A stretch of 64,000 nt of DNA from Paludibacter sp. (GCF_009712605.1 NZ_WASO01000014.1:310001-374000); one strand, 5' to 3'. Positions 1-10,000 are shown, counted from the first letter of the stretch. Made by a program: numbers and translations. The notes: a model not told the origin generated them from the sequence alone.

Positions 1-630
1 ATGTGGTTCAAGGCGCGTCAGTACTTGAAAAAAATGTCGAATGTGATTTTGCTGGCCTCCATCATTATCTGGGCTTTGGGCTATTTCCCACGTGATGTGA
101 AGTACAGCACCAATTATGATGCCAAACGTCAGTCTATCGAGGCAAACGTGGGATTAACGAAGGTTCAAAAGGATATAAATCTTAAGGAAGTCGCTCTGCA
201 ACAGCAATCCGAGAAACAGGAAAAATCGTATATCGGACAATTGGGCCATGCTATCGAACCGGTTATTTCTCCATTGGGTTATGACTGGAAAATGGGAGTG
301 AGCCTTCTTACAGGACTGGCTGCCAAAGAGGTGGTTGTTAGTTCAATGGGAGTGCTTTATCAGGCTGATGAAAAATCGGGAACGCTGAAAGATAAATTGA
401 TAGAACAACGTCATACATCGGGCCCGGAAATCGGACAAAAGGTGTTTACACCGTTGGTGGCTTTCGGCTTCATGCTCTTTATTCTTATCTATTTTCCTTG
501 TGTGGCTGCTGTTGCGGCTATAAAGAAAGAAGCCGGTTGGAAATGGGCCGCATTTACCATTGTCTATACGACGGCATTAGCCTGGCTGATCGCTTGCTTA
601 ACTTACCAAATAGGCAGTCTGTTTGGTTAA
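1..630 (+). CDS. feoB: Ferrous iron transport protein B, C-terminal part
   Basis: This is the last 209 residues of FeoB, the inner-membrane ferrous iron permease; the G-protein domain and first membrane half lie before the window. The ATG at base 1 is almost certainly an internal Met. A membrane helix at residues 15-30, a charged periplasmic-type stretch (31-80), the second Gate-type motif LTGLAAKEVVVSSMG (103-117) and two further helices (150-170, 181-205) fit the FeoB C-terminus. It is followed after 10 bases by a cation transporter and then a FeoB-associated peptide, the usual feo neighbourhood in Bacteroidetes. Confidence 0.92.
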   Translation: MWFKARQYLKKMSNVILLASIIIWALGYFPRDVKYSTNYDAKRQSIEANVGLTKVQKDINLKEVALQQQSEKQEKSYIGQLGHAIEPVISPLGYDWKMGVSLLTGLAAKEVVVSSMGVLYQADEKSGTLKDKLIEQRHTSGPEIGQKVFTPLVAFGFMLFILIYFPCVAAVAAIKKEAGWKWAAFTIVYTTALAWLIACLTYQIGSLFG

Positions 631-640
631 TTCTAAAATT

Positions 641-1282
641 ATGAACGAAAAACAGCTCTATAAATATGCTTTCGGACTTGCATTGTTTACCATTGTCTAC
701 AATGTGCTGGAAGCAGTATTTGCTCTTTATTTTGGCGCAGAAGACGAAAGTCTTTCCCTGTTTGGTTTTGGTATCGACAGTTTGATAGAAGTTATTTCAG
801 GGCTTGGAATTGCTCACATGGTGATTCGCATTCGACAGAATCCCGTTAGCAATCGCGATAATTTCGAACGTACAGCCCTTCGTATTACAGGTATTTCATT
901 TTATCTGTTTACTGCCGGCTTGATTTTGAGCGCGATTGTTACTTTCGTTGAAGGGCATAAACCGGAGACAACGTTTTGGGGCATTGTAATTTCACTTATT
1001 TCAATTGCCTTTATGTGGGCGTTGATTTGGGGTAAAACCTACGTAGGTAAACGACTAAATTCTGAAGCCATTCTGGCCGATGCCGCCTGTTCCAGAACCT
1101 GCGTTTATATGTCGTTGGTTCTTCTGGCCAGCAGTGGTATTTATGCCCTCACGCAATGGCCTTTTATTGACGGTATCGGTGCTCTGGGGTTGGCAGTGTT
1201 TTCTTTTACGGAAGGACGGGAATGTTTTGAAAAAGCAAAGAGCAACCAACTTTGCGGGTGTGGCTGCTCTTGTAAAGATTGA
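641..1282 (+). CDS. Cation-efflux-like membrane protein with Cys-rich tail
   Basis: A 213-residue integral membrane protein with about six helices, resembling the membrane part of the cation diffusion facilitator family (GFGIDSLIEVISG near residue 42; AILADAACSRT near residue 144). It lacks a cytoplasmic domain and the HxxxD metal pairs of classical zinc transporters, so the substrate is not certain; location in the feo locus suggests iron or another divalent metal. The C-terminus ends in LCGCGCSCKD, a five-Cys cluster that could bind metal. An in-frame TTG at 623 overlaps feoB, but the ATG at 641 is the better start. It is probably cotranscribed with feoB and the downstream Cys-rich peptide. 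Confidence 0.8.
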   Translation: MNEKQLYKYAFGLALFTIVYNVLEAVFALYFGAEDESLSLFGFGIDSLIEVISGLGIAHMVIRIRQNPVSNRDNFERTALRITGISFYLFTAGLILSAIVTFVEGHKPETTFWGIVISLISIAFMWALIWGKTYVGKRLNSEAILADAACSRTCVYMSLVLLASSGIYALTQWPFIDGIGALGLAVFSFTEGRECFEKAKSNQLCGCGCSCKD

Positions 1283-1287
1283 CGATT

Positions 1288-1458
1288 ATGCTACAGGAAA
1301 TTATTGTTTATATCATATTGATTGTTGCTGCCGGATTCGCGGTACGAGCTTTGGTCAAACGCTTTGGTCGTAAAAGCTCTCCGTGTGACGGATGCAGCGG
1401 ATGCGATCTGAAAAATACGGTTCGCAAGGGACAGAAGCCATCGTGCGGATGTTCGTAA
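1288..1458 (+). CDS. FeoB-associated Cys-rich membrane protein
   Basis: A 56-residue protein starting 5 bases after the cation transporter. Residues 2-19 form a single membrane helix, followed by a basic stretch (VKRFGRKS) and a Cys-rich tail with CDGCSGC (33-39) and a terminal CGCS (53-56). This is the layout of the small FeoB-associated cysteine-rich membrane proteins that sit behind feoB in Bacteroidetes and Firmicutes. The role is not settled; metal delivery or stabilisation of FeoB is the usual suggestion. The tail resembles that of the gene just upstream, so two of three genes here end in Cys clusters on the same membrane side or near it. Confidence 0.87.
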   Translation: MLQEIIVYIILIVAAGFAVRALVKRFGRKSSPCDGCSGCDLKNTVRKGQKPSCGCS

Positions 1459-1518
1459 ATGCTAGACATTATACCGGTGAAGTCATTTCTTAATTTTCGC
1501 ATTTGACCTCTCCCCTGA

Positions 1519-1605
1519 CCCCTCTCCCGAAGAGAGGGGAAAATCTGCAAAATGAATTGAATTCTAAAGATTTCACTGTCTTGCTCCTCCTCCCCTTGGG
1601 AGGAG
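1519..1605. repeat. Two GC-rich hairpins between convergent genes
   Basis: The first hairpin has arms CCCCTCTC (1519-1526) and GAGAGGGG (1532-1539) with a 5-base loop. The second has CTCCTCCC (1587-1594) and GGGAGGAG (1598-1605) with a 3-base loop. They lie between the end of the feo operon and the convergent hydrolase gene. Neither is followed by a clean T run, so they look more like dispersed palindromic (REP-like) units than canonical terminators, though they may end transcription from both sides. Confidence 0.5.
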
Positions 1606-1651
1606 AGGTCGGCAATTAAGATTTATATACACTTAATCGATATAATGTCTA

Positions 1652-3046
1652 TTATTTGATCGTTTGTGCTATCCACTTTTCGATGGTTTCTAGAACAACA
1701 GGAGCAATAGTTTGTTCAATTGAGCCATACTCTGCGGGAGCGCCGGTTTTACACTCCTGAAACATATGGTTAAGATTGGGAAAAATGTTGACGGTTACCT
1801 TTTTATTTCCTCCTTGTTGAAGAGCCTTTTCTATCAGAGGAACATTTTCTTTGGCAGGAACCTGTAAGTCTTTTTCTCCATTCAGTACAAGTACCGGGCA
1901 TTTTACTTTTGATAGTGCCGGTAGAGGATCGTATTTCAGAAAGTACCTCATCCAGGGGGTGGTCATCTGTTCAACCTGCATAGATATCTGAGCCTTTATG
2001 TCTGCCTGAGCAGTATCTTTCTTTAATTTCAGGTAAGTTTCGGTAAGCAATTGAGTGAGTTTTTGCTTTAGCGCTTCTGGAGCGGTGGTATGATTCAACA
2101 TATCCATTCCTTTTTCACCAGCCTCTTTCCATATAGCAAGCTCTTGTTCGGGGGCTCCGGTGGCACGACCGATCAGTTCCTGTTGCAACACTATCAACTG
2201 GTCACCACGCAGACCTGTTCCCGCCAGCATCACAATAAAGCGTATATCCTTCGACTTGGAAGCTACCATGGGGGCAATCATTCCTCCTTCGCTATGACCA
2301 ATCAATCCGATCTTCTTTGTGTCGATATCTTTCCGGCTTTTCAGATAAGCGACTGCACTTTCTACATCCGAGGCAAAATCTGTGGTCAGTGCTTTTTGAA
2401 AATTTCCCGTCGATTTGCCGAATCCCCGATCGTCATAACGCAAAACCCCAATGCCATTTCGGGTCAGATAATCGGCAATTACCAGAAACGGTTTGTGTCC
2501 AAATATTTCTTCATCACGGTTTTGTGATCCACTGCCGGTAATAAGTACGACAACGGGGAATTTACCCTCTTTTTTAGGCAAAGTCAATGTACCGGCAAGG
2601 GTAATCCCGGCGGATGAATTGGGAAAGGTTACCTCTTCGGAATAGTATGGAAATGGAGGCACTGGTTCCTGCGGACGTTTGATCGTTTGTTTTTCGACGG
2701 CATGTCGGGTAAGATTCAATGGAAATGACATCCCGCGTTGTTTGAAAGTGCCTGTAATGGAATCACCCTTGAGTTCTCCATTGTATTCAGCCATCAGATT
2801 GGGCATGGAAATATCCAGTTTTGAATTAGCAAATGAAGTGCTGCTGACAGGTATTCCTTTTGCCCCCTGATCGGGACTGTCCAGCGTAGCGCTGTATTTA
2901 TCGCCGTTTTGAGAGATATGAAAAACAATCCGCAGTTGCATTGCAGCTTGAACTTTTAAAGCTCCGTACCAATCGCCGGTAATTTGTTGGGCAAAAGTAC
3001 TAACGGAGAATAGCAAGGTCACCAGAAAGATTAATCGTGTTTTCAT
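1652..3046 (-). CDS. Secreted alpha/beta hydrolase
   Basis: A 464-residue protein with a signal peptide (cut near FAQ, residue 20), an N-terminal beta-rich domain (about 20-120) and an alpha/beta-hydrolase domain (about 140-464). The nucleophile elbow GHSEGG places Ser252; the acid is probably Asp393 (LNGEKDLQVP) and the base His427 (NLNHMF). Related Bacteroidetes proteins are called alpha/beta hydrolase or serine aminopeptidase S33-like; the substrate cannot be read from sequence. It is likely periplasmic. It stands alone on the minus strand, 37 bases downstream of the DUF72 gene, and could be read from the same transcript. Confidence 0.85.
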   Translation of the reverse strand: MKTRLIFLVTLLFSVSTFAQQITGDWYGALKVQAAMQLRIVFHISQNGDKYSATLDSPDQGAKGIPVSSTSFANSKLDISMPNLMAEYNGELKGDSITGTFKQRGMSFPLNLTRHAVEKQTIKRPQEPVPPFPYYSEEVTFPNSSAGITLAGTLTLPKKEGKFPVVVLITGSGSQNRDEEIFGHKPFLVIADYLTRNGIGVLRYDDRGFGKSTGNFQKALTTDFASDVESAVAYLKSRKDIDTKKIGLIGHSEGGMIAPMVASKSKDIRFIVMLAGTGLRGDQLIVLQQELIGRATGAPEQELAIWKEAGEKGMDMLNHTTAPEALKQKLTQLLTETYLKLKKDTAQADIKAQISMQVEQMTTPWMRYFLKYDPLPALSKVKCPVLVLNGEKDLQVPAKENVPLIEKALQQGGNKKVTVNIFPNLNHMFQECKTGAPAEYGSIEQTIAPVVLETIEKWIAQTIK

Positions 3047-3083
3047 GAGTTGGTGTTTTAATGTTTCCCGAAAGTTGATTTAA

Positions 3084-3863
3084 TTATTGCAAATATACTA
3101 ATTCTCTTAACTTTAGCGCATTTTTTGGAGCAAAACCTTCGTAATCGTTGTTGAAAAAAGCCCATACATCCTTGCCTTCGTTTAACCAGCAGCAAATTTT
3201 TTCCGCAAACAATACCAAATCCGGCGTGGTGTAATCAGAAGCATACAATTGCTCGCGGCCGTGAAAGCGTATGTAAACAAAGTCAGTGGTGACAATTTCT
3301 GCGAATGGAAATTTACCTCCGGTATCCGAAATGACGAAGCCAATGGAATAGCTGCTCAATAAGTCAAAAAAGTCATCGTTGATCCACGATCCATCGCGGA
3401 TTTCCACCGCAAAACGATAATCCGGATGTCTGTTCTTAAGCAATTCAGCAAAATGAATAAATAGTTCTCTGTCGCAATGGAAATTAGGAGGCAATTGAAC
3501 CAAAACAGGACCTAATTTTGGCTTCAAATAGTCAAAGGTCTGAAAATAGTTTTCCAGTGCTTCATCGCAATTGACCAGGCGTTTTTGATGTGTAATGAAA
3601 CGGCTCATTTTGGTACAAAAACGAAACGAATCCTGTGTACGACGCATCCATCCGGCTACTGTGGTTTTGAACGGAAGATGGTAAAAGCTGGCGTTCAGTT
3701 CAACACATGCGAAGTGAGTGATATAATATTCCAAATATCGGGATGGGGGTATTTCCGGAGGATAAAAGCAGCCAGACCAGTGCTGATAGCTCCAGCCGGA
3801 TGTGCCTACAAATAAATTGCCACGATTTGGAATTGCAGTCATTGCACTATTGCTTTCTTTCAT
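3084..3863 (-). CDS. DUF72 (YecE family) protein
   Basis: A 259-residue cytoplasmic protein with the DUF72 signature: GTSGWSYQHWSGCFYPP near residues 20-36, ELNASFYHLP, an FRFCTKMSRFITH segment, VQLPPNF and a C-terminal DVWAFFNNDYEG. The fold is a TIM barrel and the family's biochemical role is unknown. The start ATG (3861-3863) lies inside the end of the small membrane protein gene upstream, overlapping by 17 bases, which suggests translational coupling. A second in-frame ATG at residue 8 (3842) would avoid the overlap. Confidence in the family is high; function is unassigned. Confidence 0.88.
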   Translation of the reverse strand: MKESNSAMTAIPNRGNLFVGTSGWSYQHWSGCFYPPEIPPSRYLEYYITHFACVELNASFYHLPFKTTVAGWMRRTQDSFRFCTKMSRFITHQKRLVNCDEALENYFQTFDYLKPKLGPVLVQLPPNFHCDRELFIHFAELLKNRHPDYRFAVEIRDGSWINDDFFDLLSSYSIGFVISDTGGKFPFAEIVTTDFVYIRFHGREQLYASDYTTPDLVLFAEKICCWLNEGKDVWAFFNNDYEGFAPKNALKLRELVYLQ

Positions 3864-4038
3864 TCAGCAGCCAAACTCCCAGTAAAGCCAGAAAGACAGC
3901 CGCCACTGCACTTGGCCAAACCGGAATGCTAATGCAATTCGCAACTATTATTGGTACGGCAAAAAGGAACCGCAAGAGTTGGGCAAATGCCAAAAATAGC
4001 AGTAAAATGCCGATTACAAGAGATGCCGGGCGTTTCAT
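3847..4038 (-). CDS. Small two-helix membrane protein
   Basis: A 63-residue hydrophobic protein with two predicted helices separated by a short loop around ISIPVWPS. Small proteins of this look (a PVW motif between two helices) recur in Bacteroidetes as hypotheticals. The ATG at 4036-4038 is preceded at good spacing by GGAGGATC, one of the few clear Shine-Dalgarno sequences in the window; an upstream TTG at 4053 would place that site inside the gene, so it was not used. The stop overlaps the DUF72 start by 17 bases. No function can be assigned. Confidence 0.68.
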   Translation of the reverse strand: MKRPASLVIGILLLFLAFAQLLRFLFAVPIIVANCISIPVWPSAVAAVFLALLGVWLLNERKQ

Positions 4039-4456
4039 GATTTGATCCTCCAATTAAATTACTGTATCAAAGGTAGTAATGAAAACAGAGAATGATTCTT
4101 GAAAAAACAATCAAGATAATCGGGGGGATATACTTAAATCCTATTTTGAAGTTGTCTTGATTTTTCTCGAAAATGATACTTTTAGCTCATTTTGACCACT
4201 CCAGAATGTGCACAACTGCTAAATTTCGAGTATTGACTGAAATTCATTGCTGCTTTAGTTCAATAGGAAAGGACAAACTATGGTAGTAACTATTAAAGTC
4301 CTGTAATGACGATTTATATCGTCATTACAGGACTTAGATCAGCTGTGTGAGATGATGAATGTTTCGCTTCGTTTTACGTTAGGCTGAAATAAGCCATCGT
4401 AATAGTAACGAATTATGAGTTGCAAAATGAAAAATTGAAACGATTTATTTGACAAT
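4039..4456. other. Intergenic stretch with an inverted repeat
   Basis: AT-rich 418-base gap between two minus-strand genes. I see no coding potential. The only strong structure is the 18-bp inverted repeat listed separately at 4296-4335. The part next to 4039 should hold the promoter for the small membrane protein/DUF72 pair, but no clean TAnnTTTG box was found there. Confidence 0.6.
4296..4335. repeat. Perfect 18-bp inverted repeat, 4-base loop
   Basis: Arms 4296-4313 and 4318-4335 are exact reverse complements around a TTAT loop; the core is CCTGTAATGACGAT. It could be a strong terminator for DUF805 (minus strand) only if read in reverse, but no T run follows on either strand, so a protein-binding or mobile-element origin is as likely. 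Confidence 0.75.
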
Positions 4457-4837
4457 TCAAAAGCTCACTTCCTCAAGTATTTTCGGGTCTGAACCATAAG
4501 CATTATCGCCGCAAATTCCGTCGGTACAGCATAATACTAATAACCAGATACTGCCAATAAATGGAATGAGAACAATAAAATACCACCATCCGCTTTTGCC
4601 AATATCATGCATTCGACGCACAAATACGGCTAAGCCCGGGATTAACATTGCCAAGGCTAATACAAAATAAAATAATCCGTAAGGAAGTCCTCCCACGGTT
4701 GTCCCAAGCAGATTGTCTAATCCAAGGGCAACAAGCATAAAAATAAAATTGAACAACGAAAAATACCAATACTCGCTTCGTCTGGCTCTTCCGCTAAAAA
4801 CAGCGTACTTTTTCAATGCTGCTAAATAGTAATTCAT
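4457..4837 (-). CDS. DUF805 membrane protein
   Basis: A 126-residue protein with four membrane helices and the DUF805 signature: an N-terminal YAVFSGRARRSEYWYF (residues 11-26), RRMHDIGKSGWWYF (about 73-86) and a C-terminal NAYGSDP. The family (like E. coli YhaH/YhaI) is found in inner membranes and has no agreed function. It is monocistronic, with no neighbour on the same strand within 400 bases upstream of its stop and a long intergenic region on its 5' side. Confidence 0.88.
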   Translation of the reverse strand: MNYYLAALKKYAVFSGRARRSEYWYFSLFNFIFMLVALGLDNLLGTTVGGLPYGLFYFVLALAMLIPGLAVFVRRMHDIGKSGWWYFIVLIPFIGSIWLLVLCCTDGICGDNAYGSDPKILEEVSF

Positions 4838-5202
4838 GATTTTTTGGTTTTTAAGGTTTCCTACTCTTATGGCTTTTCAGTTACGCCCCGTTTGAGTGGT
4901 TTCCGGACTCCACATTATTATTTGATTATATGCGTATAATCTGATTTGTTTAATTTTCTGCTTTGGTTTTGCGCCTCAAAGTTGATTAAATTATTTGAAA
5001 TTGACAATAATATATATGATTTATTTTAACGTAAATATGATTTTAAGTGTGATGATTCAAGAGTGTAGTAACTCATAAAATGGAATGATGAATCGTATAT
5101 GTTTTGTTTTGATTGCTTTGTTTTATATATTTAACATTTAAAACAGCGTTGTCTCATAAATTCACTCTATTTTTGTACTATAAAACGATTTTAGTCTAAA
5201 AA
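4838..5202. promoter_or_regulatory. Divergent intergenic region, DUF805 and tetR promoters
   Basis: This 365-base gap separates DUF805 (minus) from tetR (plus). A TAnnTTTG box (TATTTTTG, 5168-5175) with a TTG at 5149-5151 lies 27 bases before tetR; the 16-base spacing is shorter than the usual 19. A perfect inverted repeat GATTATA-TGCG-TATAATC lies at 4924-4941 and is a candidate operator for the regulator or for DUF805. The rest is AT-rich and otherwise featureless. Confidence 0.5.
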
Positions 5203-5808
5203 ATGACAACTGAACAATTATCTAAAGAAGATTTACTTCGGAATGAAATAATTTCTACAGCTCAGAAATTGTTTCAACAGTTTGGCCTTCAGAAGACAAC
5301 AATGGAGGACATTGCACGGGCAATGGGCAAAGGAAAGAGTACGCTTTACTACTATTATAAGAGTAAAGAAGAAATTTTCGATGCAGTGCTTCGTACTGAA
5401 ATGCACCAAGTTTATCATCTGTCGAAAGAAGCAGTTCAAAAGGAACAAACAGCATCTGCAAAGCTGAAGGCCTTTTTTGCGGTTTCGTTTCAGATAGCAA
5501 AGAGCAAAGTCAATCTCTATAAGATAGTTACAGAAGAAATGGCTATTCAGGATTTATCCCGGACACATCATGTAGTTAAGGAATTGAATGTTAAGTCGGT
5601 GGCCATGGTGGAAGATATATTTATTGCGGGATTCGTATCTGGTGAATTTTGCGATGAACTTCGTGATCAGGCACACCTCCTAGCATATTCGATGGTGAGT
5701 GCGATGAGAAGTCTGGTGTTGGATATGGCAATTGACGATCAGATTCCCGATTGGGATACCCGTTTGAATGTGTTACTTGATTACCTGATTAAGGCATTAC
5801 GCAAATAA
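5203..5808 (+). CDS. TetR/AcrR-family repressor of the efflux operon
   Basis: A 201-residue TetR-family regulator. The helix-turn-helix covers residues 15-60, with FGLQKTTMEDIARAMG and the recognition helix plus KSTLYYYYKSKEEIF typical of the family; residues 75-200 form the ligand-binding dimer domain. It sits directly upstream of the adaptor gene and is probably the first gene of the efflux operon, so it likely represses its own transcription and that of the pump until a substrate binds. The effector is unknown. Confidence 0.92.
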   Translation: MTTEQLSKEDLLRNEIISTAQKLFQQFGLQKTTMEDIARAMGKGKSTLYYYYKSKEEIFDAVLRTEMHQVYHLSKEAVQKEQTASAKLKAFFAVSFQIAKSKVNLYKIVTEEMAIQDLSRTHHVVKELNVKSVAMVEDIFIAGFVSGEFCDELRDQAHLLAYSMVSAMRSLVLDMAIDDQIPDWDTRLNVLLDYLIKALRK

Positions 5809-5903
5809 TGCCGTTTTTTTTAATCAGTATTCGACTAAAATACGAAAAACGTTTTGATATATCGTTTAAGAATAAAGATAATTCAAACTTAATTTATGAC
5901 AAG

Positions 5904-6923
5904 ATGAAGAAGGTGGCTTATGTAGTTTTGAGCATCCTCACACTGGCAGGATGTAGTCTGGAAAAAGCAGATAAAACTGTTGATCCGAAAGTGGAAATGT
6001 CGGATGTGCAGCAGATATCCACTTCAAATGTATTGCAATATAGTGGTACTATTGAACCTACTCAAACAATTCCGTTGACATTCCAAACTCAGGGAACTGT
6101 GTTGAAAGTGTTGGTCAATGCAGGTGATCCGGTGAAGGCCGGACAGTTGTTGGCAGTTGTTGATAAGGCCGATGCTCAGAGTATGTACGAAGTGTCGCTG
6201 GCAAAGTATCAACAAGCAAAAGATGGCTACGAACGCTTGAAACAGGTTCACGATAAAGGCAGTCTTCCTGAAGTTAAATGGGTGGAGATGGAAAGCAACC
6301 TGCAACAGGCACAATCGTCTTTAGCGCTGGCGAAAAATAATTTGAAAAAATGTAATTTATACGCACCCGAGAGTGGTGTTATCGGCAAACGCAATATTGA
6401 GCCGGGAATGAATAGTCTCGGCAACATTAATGCTCCGATTGAATTGGTAAAGATCAATACGGTATATGTAAAAGTTGCTGTTCCTGAAAATGAAATCAAT
6501 CTGATCAAAAAAGGCCAGAAAGCAACATTTACAGTATCGGCGCTTGACAATGAAGAATTTCAGGGCACTGTTACTAATGTTGGTGTAGTGGCCGATCAGA
6601 TTTCCCGGACTTATGAAGTGAAAATTACGGTCAATAATACCAAAATGGAACTGAAACCGGGTATGGTTTGTGATGTTAAGCTGACAACCAACGCTCAACG
6701 TACAATTGTGGGTGTGCCTATGCCTGCTGTCGATAAAGATAATGGCAACAACAATTATGTATTCGTAGTCAATACTGCAAAAAAAACAGTGTCGAAACGC
6801 TTGGTAAAAACAGGAAATTACCAGGGCGATTTTGTGGAGATATTGTCTGGATTGTCGGTTGGCGAGAAGGTAGTCGTGAGCGGTATGCACAAATTGACGG
6901 ATAACGGAAAGATAACATTCTAA
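5904..6923 (+). CDS. RND efflux periplasmic adaptor lipoprotein
   Basis: A 339-residue membrane-fusion protein. The ATG at 5904 starts a lipoprotein signal with lipobox LAGC (Cys17); an upstream TTG/ATG extension to 5808 has no signal peptide and was rejected. It contains a lipoyl-like half (TVLKVLVNAGDPVKAGQLLAVVD, written here only as position 65-87), a helical hairpin (about 95-135), the second lipoyl half (NLYAPESGVIGKRNIEPGM region, about 145-165), a beta-barrel and a membrane-proximal domain. It would link the inner-membrane permease to the outer-membrane channel encoded as one fused chain downstream. There is a 95-base gap after tetR. Confidence 0.92.
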   Translation: MKKVAYVVLSILTLAGCSLEKADKTVDPKVEMSDVQQISTSNVLQYSGTIEPTQTIPLTFQTQGTVLKVLVNAGDPVKAGQLLAVVDKADAQSMYEVSLAKYQQAKDGYERLKQVHDKGSLPEVKWVEMESNLQQAQSSLALAKNNLKKCNLYAPESGVIGKRNIEPGMNSLGNINAPIELVKINTVYVKVAVPENEINLIKKGQKATFTVSALDNEEFQGTVTNVGVVADQISRTYEVKITVNNTKMELKPGMVCDVKLTTNAQRTIVGVPMPAVDKDNGNNNYVFVVNTAKKTVSKRLVKTGNYQGDFVEILSGLSVGEKVVVSGMHKLTDNGKITF

Positions 6924-7074
6924 AGACTACAGTTAAGAACCAAACAAAATCTGTTCTTTAACGAGAAGCCACCGAGACACGAATGTAATTAGAAGATCCA
7001 TCAGCGATATTCTGGTATTAGAACTTGGTGTCAGGGATATTATGTATTGATTCTTAGCTATAAAATTCAATCAA

Positions 7075-10000
7075 ATGAAACAGAAAAAGATAGGCTATAT
7101 AGGCTGGGCTATGCGCTATCACAACATTACCAATATTTTAGTGGTGTTGTTTATCATCTTTGGGGTGGTGGCGCTGATCAAAATGCCCCGGAATGAATTT
7201 CCTCAATTTACGATACGTCAGGGTTTAGTAATTGGCGTTTATCCGGGTGCAACTTCTGCTGAAGTAGAGGAACAACTTACCAAACAGGTGGAAAATTACC
7301 TCTTCGGATTTAAAGAGGTAAAAAAGAAAGATACCTATTCCGAATCGAAAGACGGAATGATGATTATTTATGTGGAGTTGAACGATAATGTGAAAGATGC
7401 AGATGCTTTCTGGTCCAAACTCAAACACGGACTAAACGAATTTAAGTCGTCGTTGCCTCCGGGAGTGGCAGCTCTTATTGCCAACAGCGATTTTGGCGAT
7501 ACTTCGGCAATGCTTATCTCCATGTCGTCGGATACGAAAGGTTATAAAGACATGGAAGAACAGCTTAAAAGACTGAAATCGGAATGCCGTAAGATTCCTG
7601 CCGTATCGAAGATAAAAGACTACGGTATTTTACGCGATAAAATCTATGTCAATGTAGCTCCAGAAAAACTGAACGAATACAATATTAAGTCGTTATCGCT
7701 GCTGGCTCAATATCAGCCTGCCGGATTGGTTTCGCCTGCCGGTACGCTTAAAAACGGGACACATGACCTGAACGTGCATTTCCCGGCCAATTTCCAGTCG
7801 GAAAAAGATTTAGCCGATCAGATTGTCTATTCAGATCCGAAGGGTGGGGTAGTGCGACTGAAAGATATTGCTACCATTCAACGTCATACCGATTCAGATC
7901 CGGAAAGCTATATCCGTCAGGATGGGAAGAAAACCATTCTGCTTTCGCTTGAAATGCAACCGGGGAATAACATCGTGGCATTCGGTAAAGATGTAGATAA
8001 AGCACTGGATGTTTTCAAAAAACATTGCCCGAAAGATATTGAAGCAAATGTGATCTCCAATTTACCTCATTATGTATACGATTCGGTTGCCGATTTTATG
8101 CGTGAGTTTATAATCGCAATTGTAGCAGTGATGCTAGTGGTAATGATGTTGTTACCTATGCGTGTCGCCTCTATTGCGGGTCTTACGGTACCTATTGCCG
8201 TGCTCATTACATTAGGTTTTCTCTACTTTTTCGGAGTTGAACTCAATACTGTGTCGCTTGCCGGCTTGATTGTCGTCTTGGGAATGATAGTCGATAATTC
8301 AATCGTCGTTATTGATAACTATGTGGAGAAAAAAGACCACGGCATGTCTTCGTGGCATGCTGCTATAAAAAGTGCCCGTGAACTTGTAACTCCCATTTTA
8401 ACGGCAACCATGGCCATTTGTGTTGTGTATATTCCGCTTGGGTTTATGCTTCCGGGAACATCCGGTGACTTTGTGCAACCATTGCCTCTAACTATCTGTA
8501 TTGCCTTGGTAGTGTCTGTTATTGTGGCTCTGTTTGTGGTGCCTTTCCTCAATTTTTTCTTTATCAAAAAGGGACTTAAATCGGACGAAGAGAAGGTTGG
8601 CAAGAAGAGCTTTCTAGATAAAATGCAGGCCGCATTCGATACCATGCTTGAAAAGGCTTTCAGGCATCCGAAACGTACGATTGCTTTTGGTATCGGTTCG
8701 GTTATACTGGCGGTAGTTTTGTTTAAGGCGATCGATCAACGGTTGTTCCCTGAAATGGAACGGAATCAGTTTGCGGTTGAAGTGTATCTGGATGAAGGAG
8801 CTTCGCTCGAAAGTACAGCTAAGGTAATGAACACCTTGTCGAATGCTCTTGAGAAAGACTCGCGTGTAACCACTGTAACCAGTTTTATCGGGACAAGCTC
8901 ACCCCGTTTTCACACGGCATATGCTCCACACTTACCCAGTACCAATTACGGACAATTAATGGTGAATACTACCGATAATGAGGCAACACGTGCCGTTTGT
9001 GAAGAGTACGACAAAAAATTTAACGGAGCATTTCCTAATGCCCATATCAAATGGAAAATCCTTGCGTTGCAAAAAAGTAAATACCCTATCGAACTGCGCA
9101 TTTCCGGCGATTCTATCAAGGATATACGCAAAGCCGAAGCTATGATAGATTCGGTTATTAAACCGGTAAAGGGTATTGCTTGGGTTAATCCCGACTGGGG
9201 TCAGAAAAAGCAGAATATCCGTGTGGATCTGGATAAGGATAAAGCCAATCGTATGGGGTATTCCAAGGGCGTGGTAGCTACTTCGGTCATGACAGGTCTT
9301 AATGGCATTCCATTGACAACGGTGTGGGAAAATGATTATCCTGTCGGTGTAGAATTGCGTCAGGATCAGGGAACCAAGAAGAATATCGATTACCTCAGCA
9401 ATCAGTTCATTACCTCTCCGGCTACCTATTCAGCTATGCCTTTGCGCTCGTTTGCCAAACTGTCGCCCGAATGGGAGGAGGGAACCATTGTGCATCGCAA
9501 CGGTACCCGTACGCTAACTATTCAAATTGATGTTATGGCTAACTATATGGCATCAAGTATTACCGATCAGATAAAACCGCAACTCGATAAGCTGAAACTG
9601 CCTGAAGGTGTTACACTTTCGTATGGTGGTGAACTTGAAGATCAGGAAATTTCATTTATTCCGATGTCGTATGCTTTGGCCATTAGTATTGCCGTAATCT
9701 TCTTTATTCTGTTATTCCAGTTCAAGAAGATAAAACTCGCATCTATCATCATGTCAACGATGTTGCTCGGATTGCCGGGTGCCGCCATCGGACTGTTTTT
9801 GGCTCGCTATCCTTTCAGTCTGACCGGTTTTATAGGAATTACCAGTTTGTGCGGAATTGTGGTACGTAACGGCATTATTCTGATCGATTACCTGCAAGAG
9901 TTGAGAGTGTTGCATGGCATGAGTGTGAAAGAAGCTGCTCTTGCTGCCGGAAAACGACGTATGCGTCCGATCTTCCTGACATCGGCTGCTGCTTCTGTAG

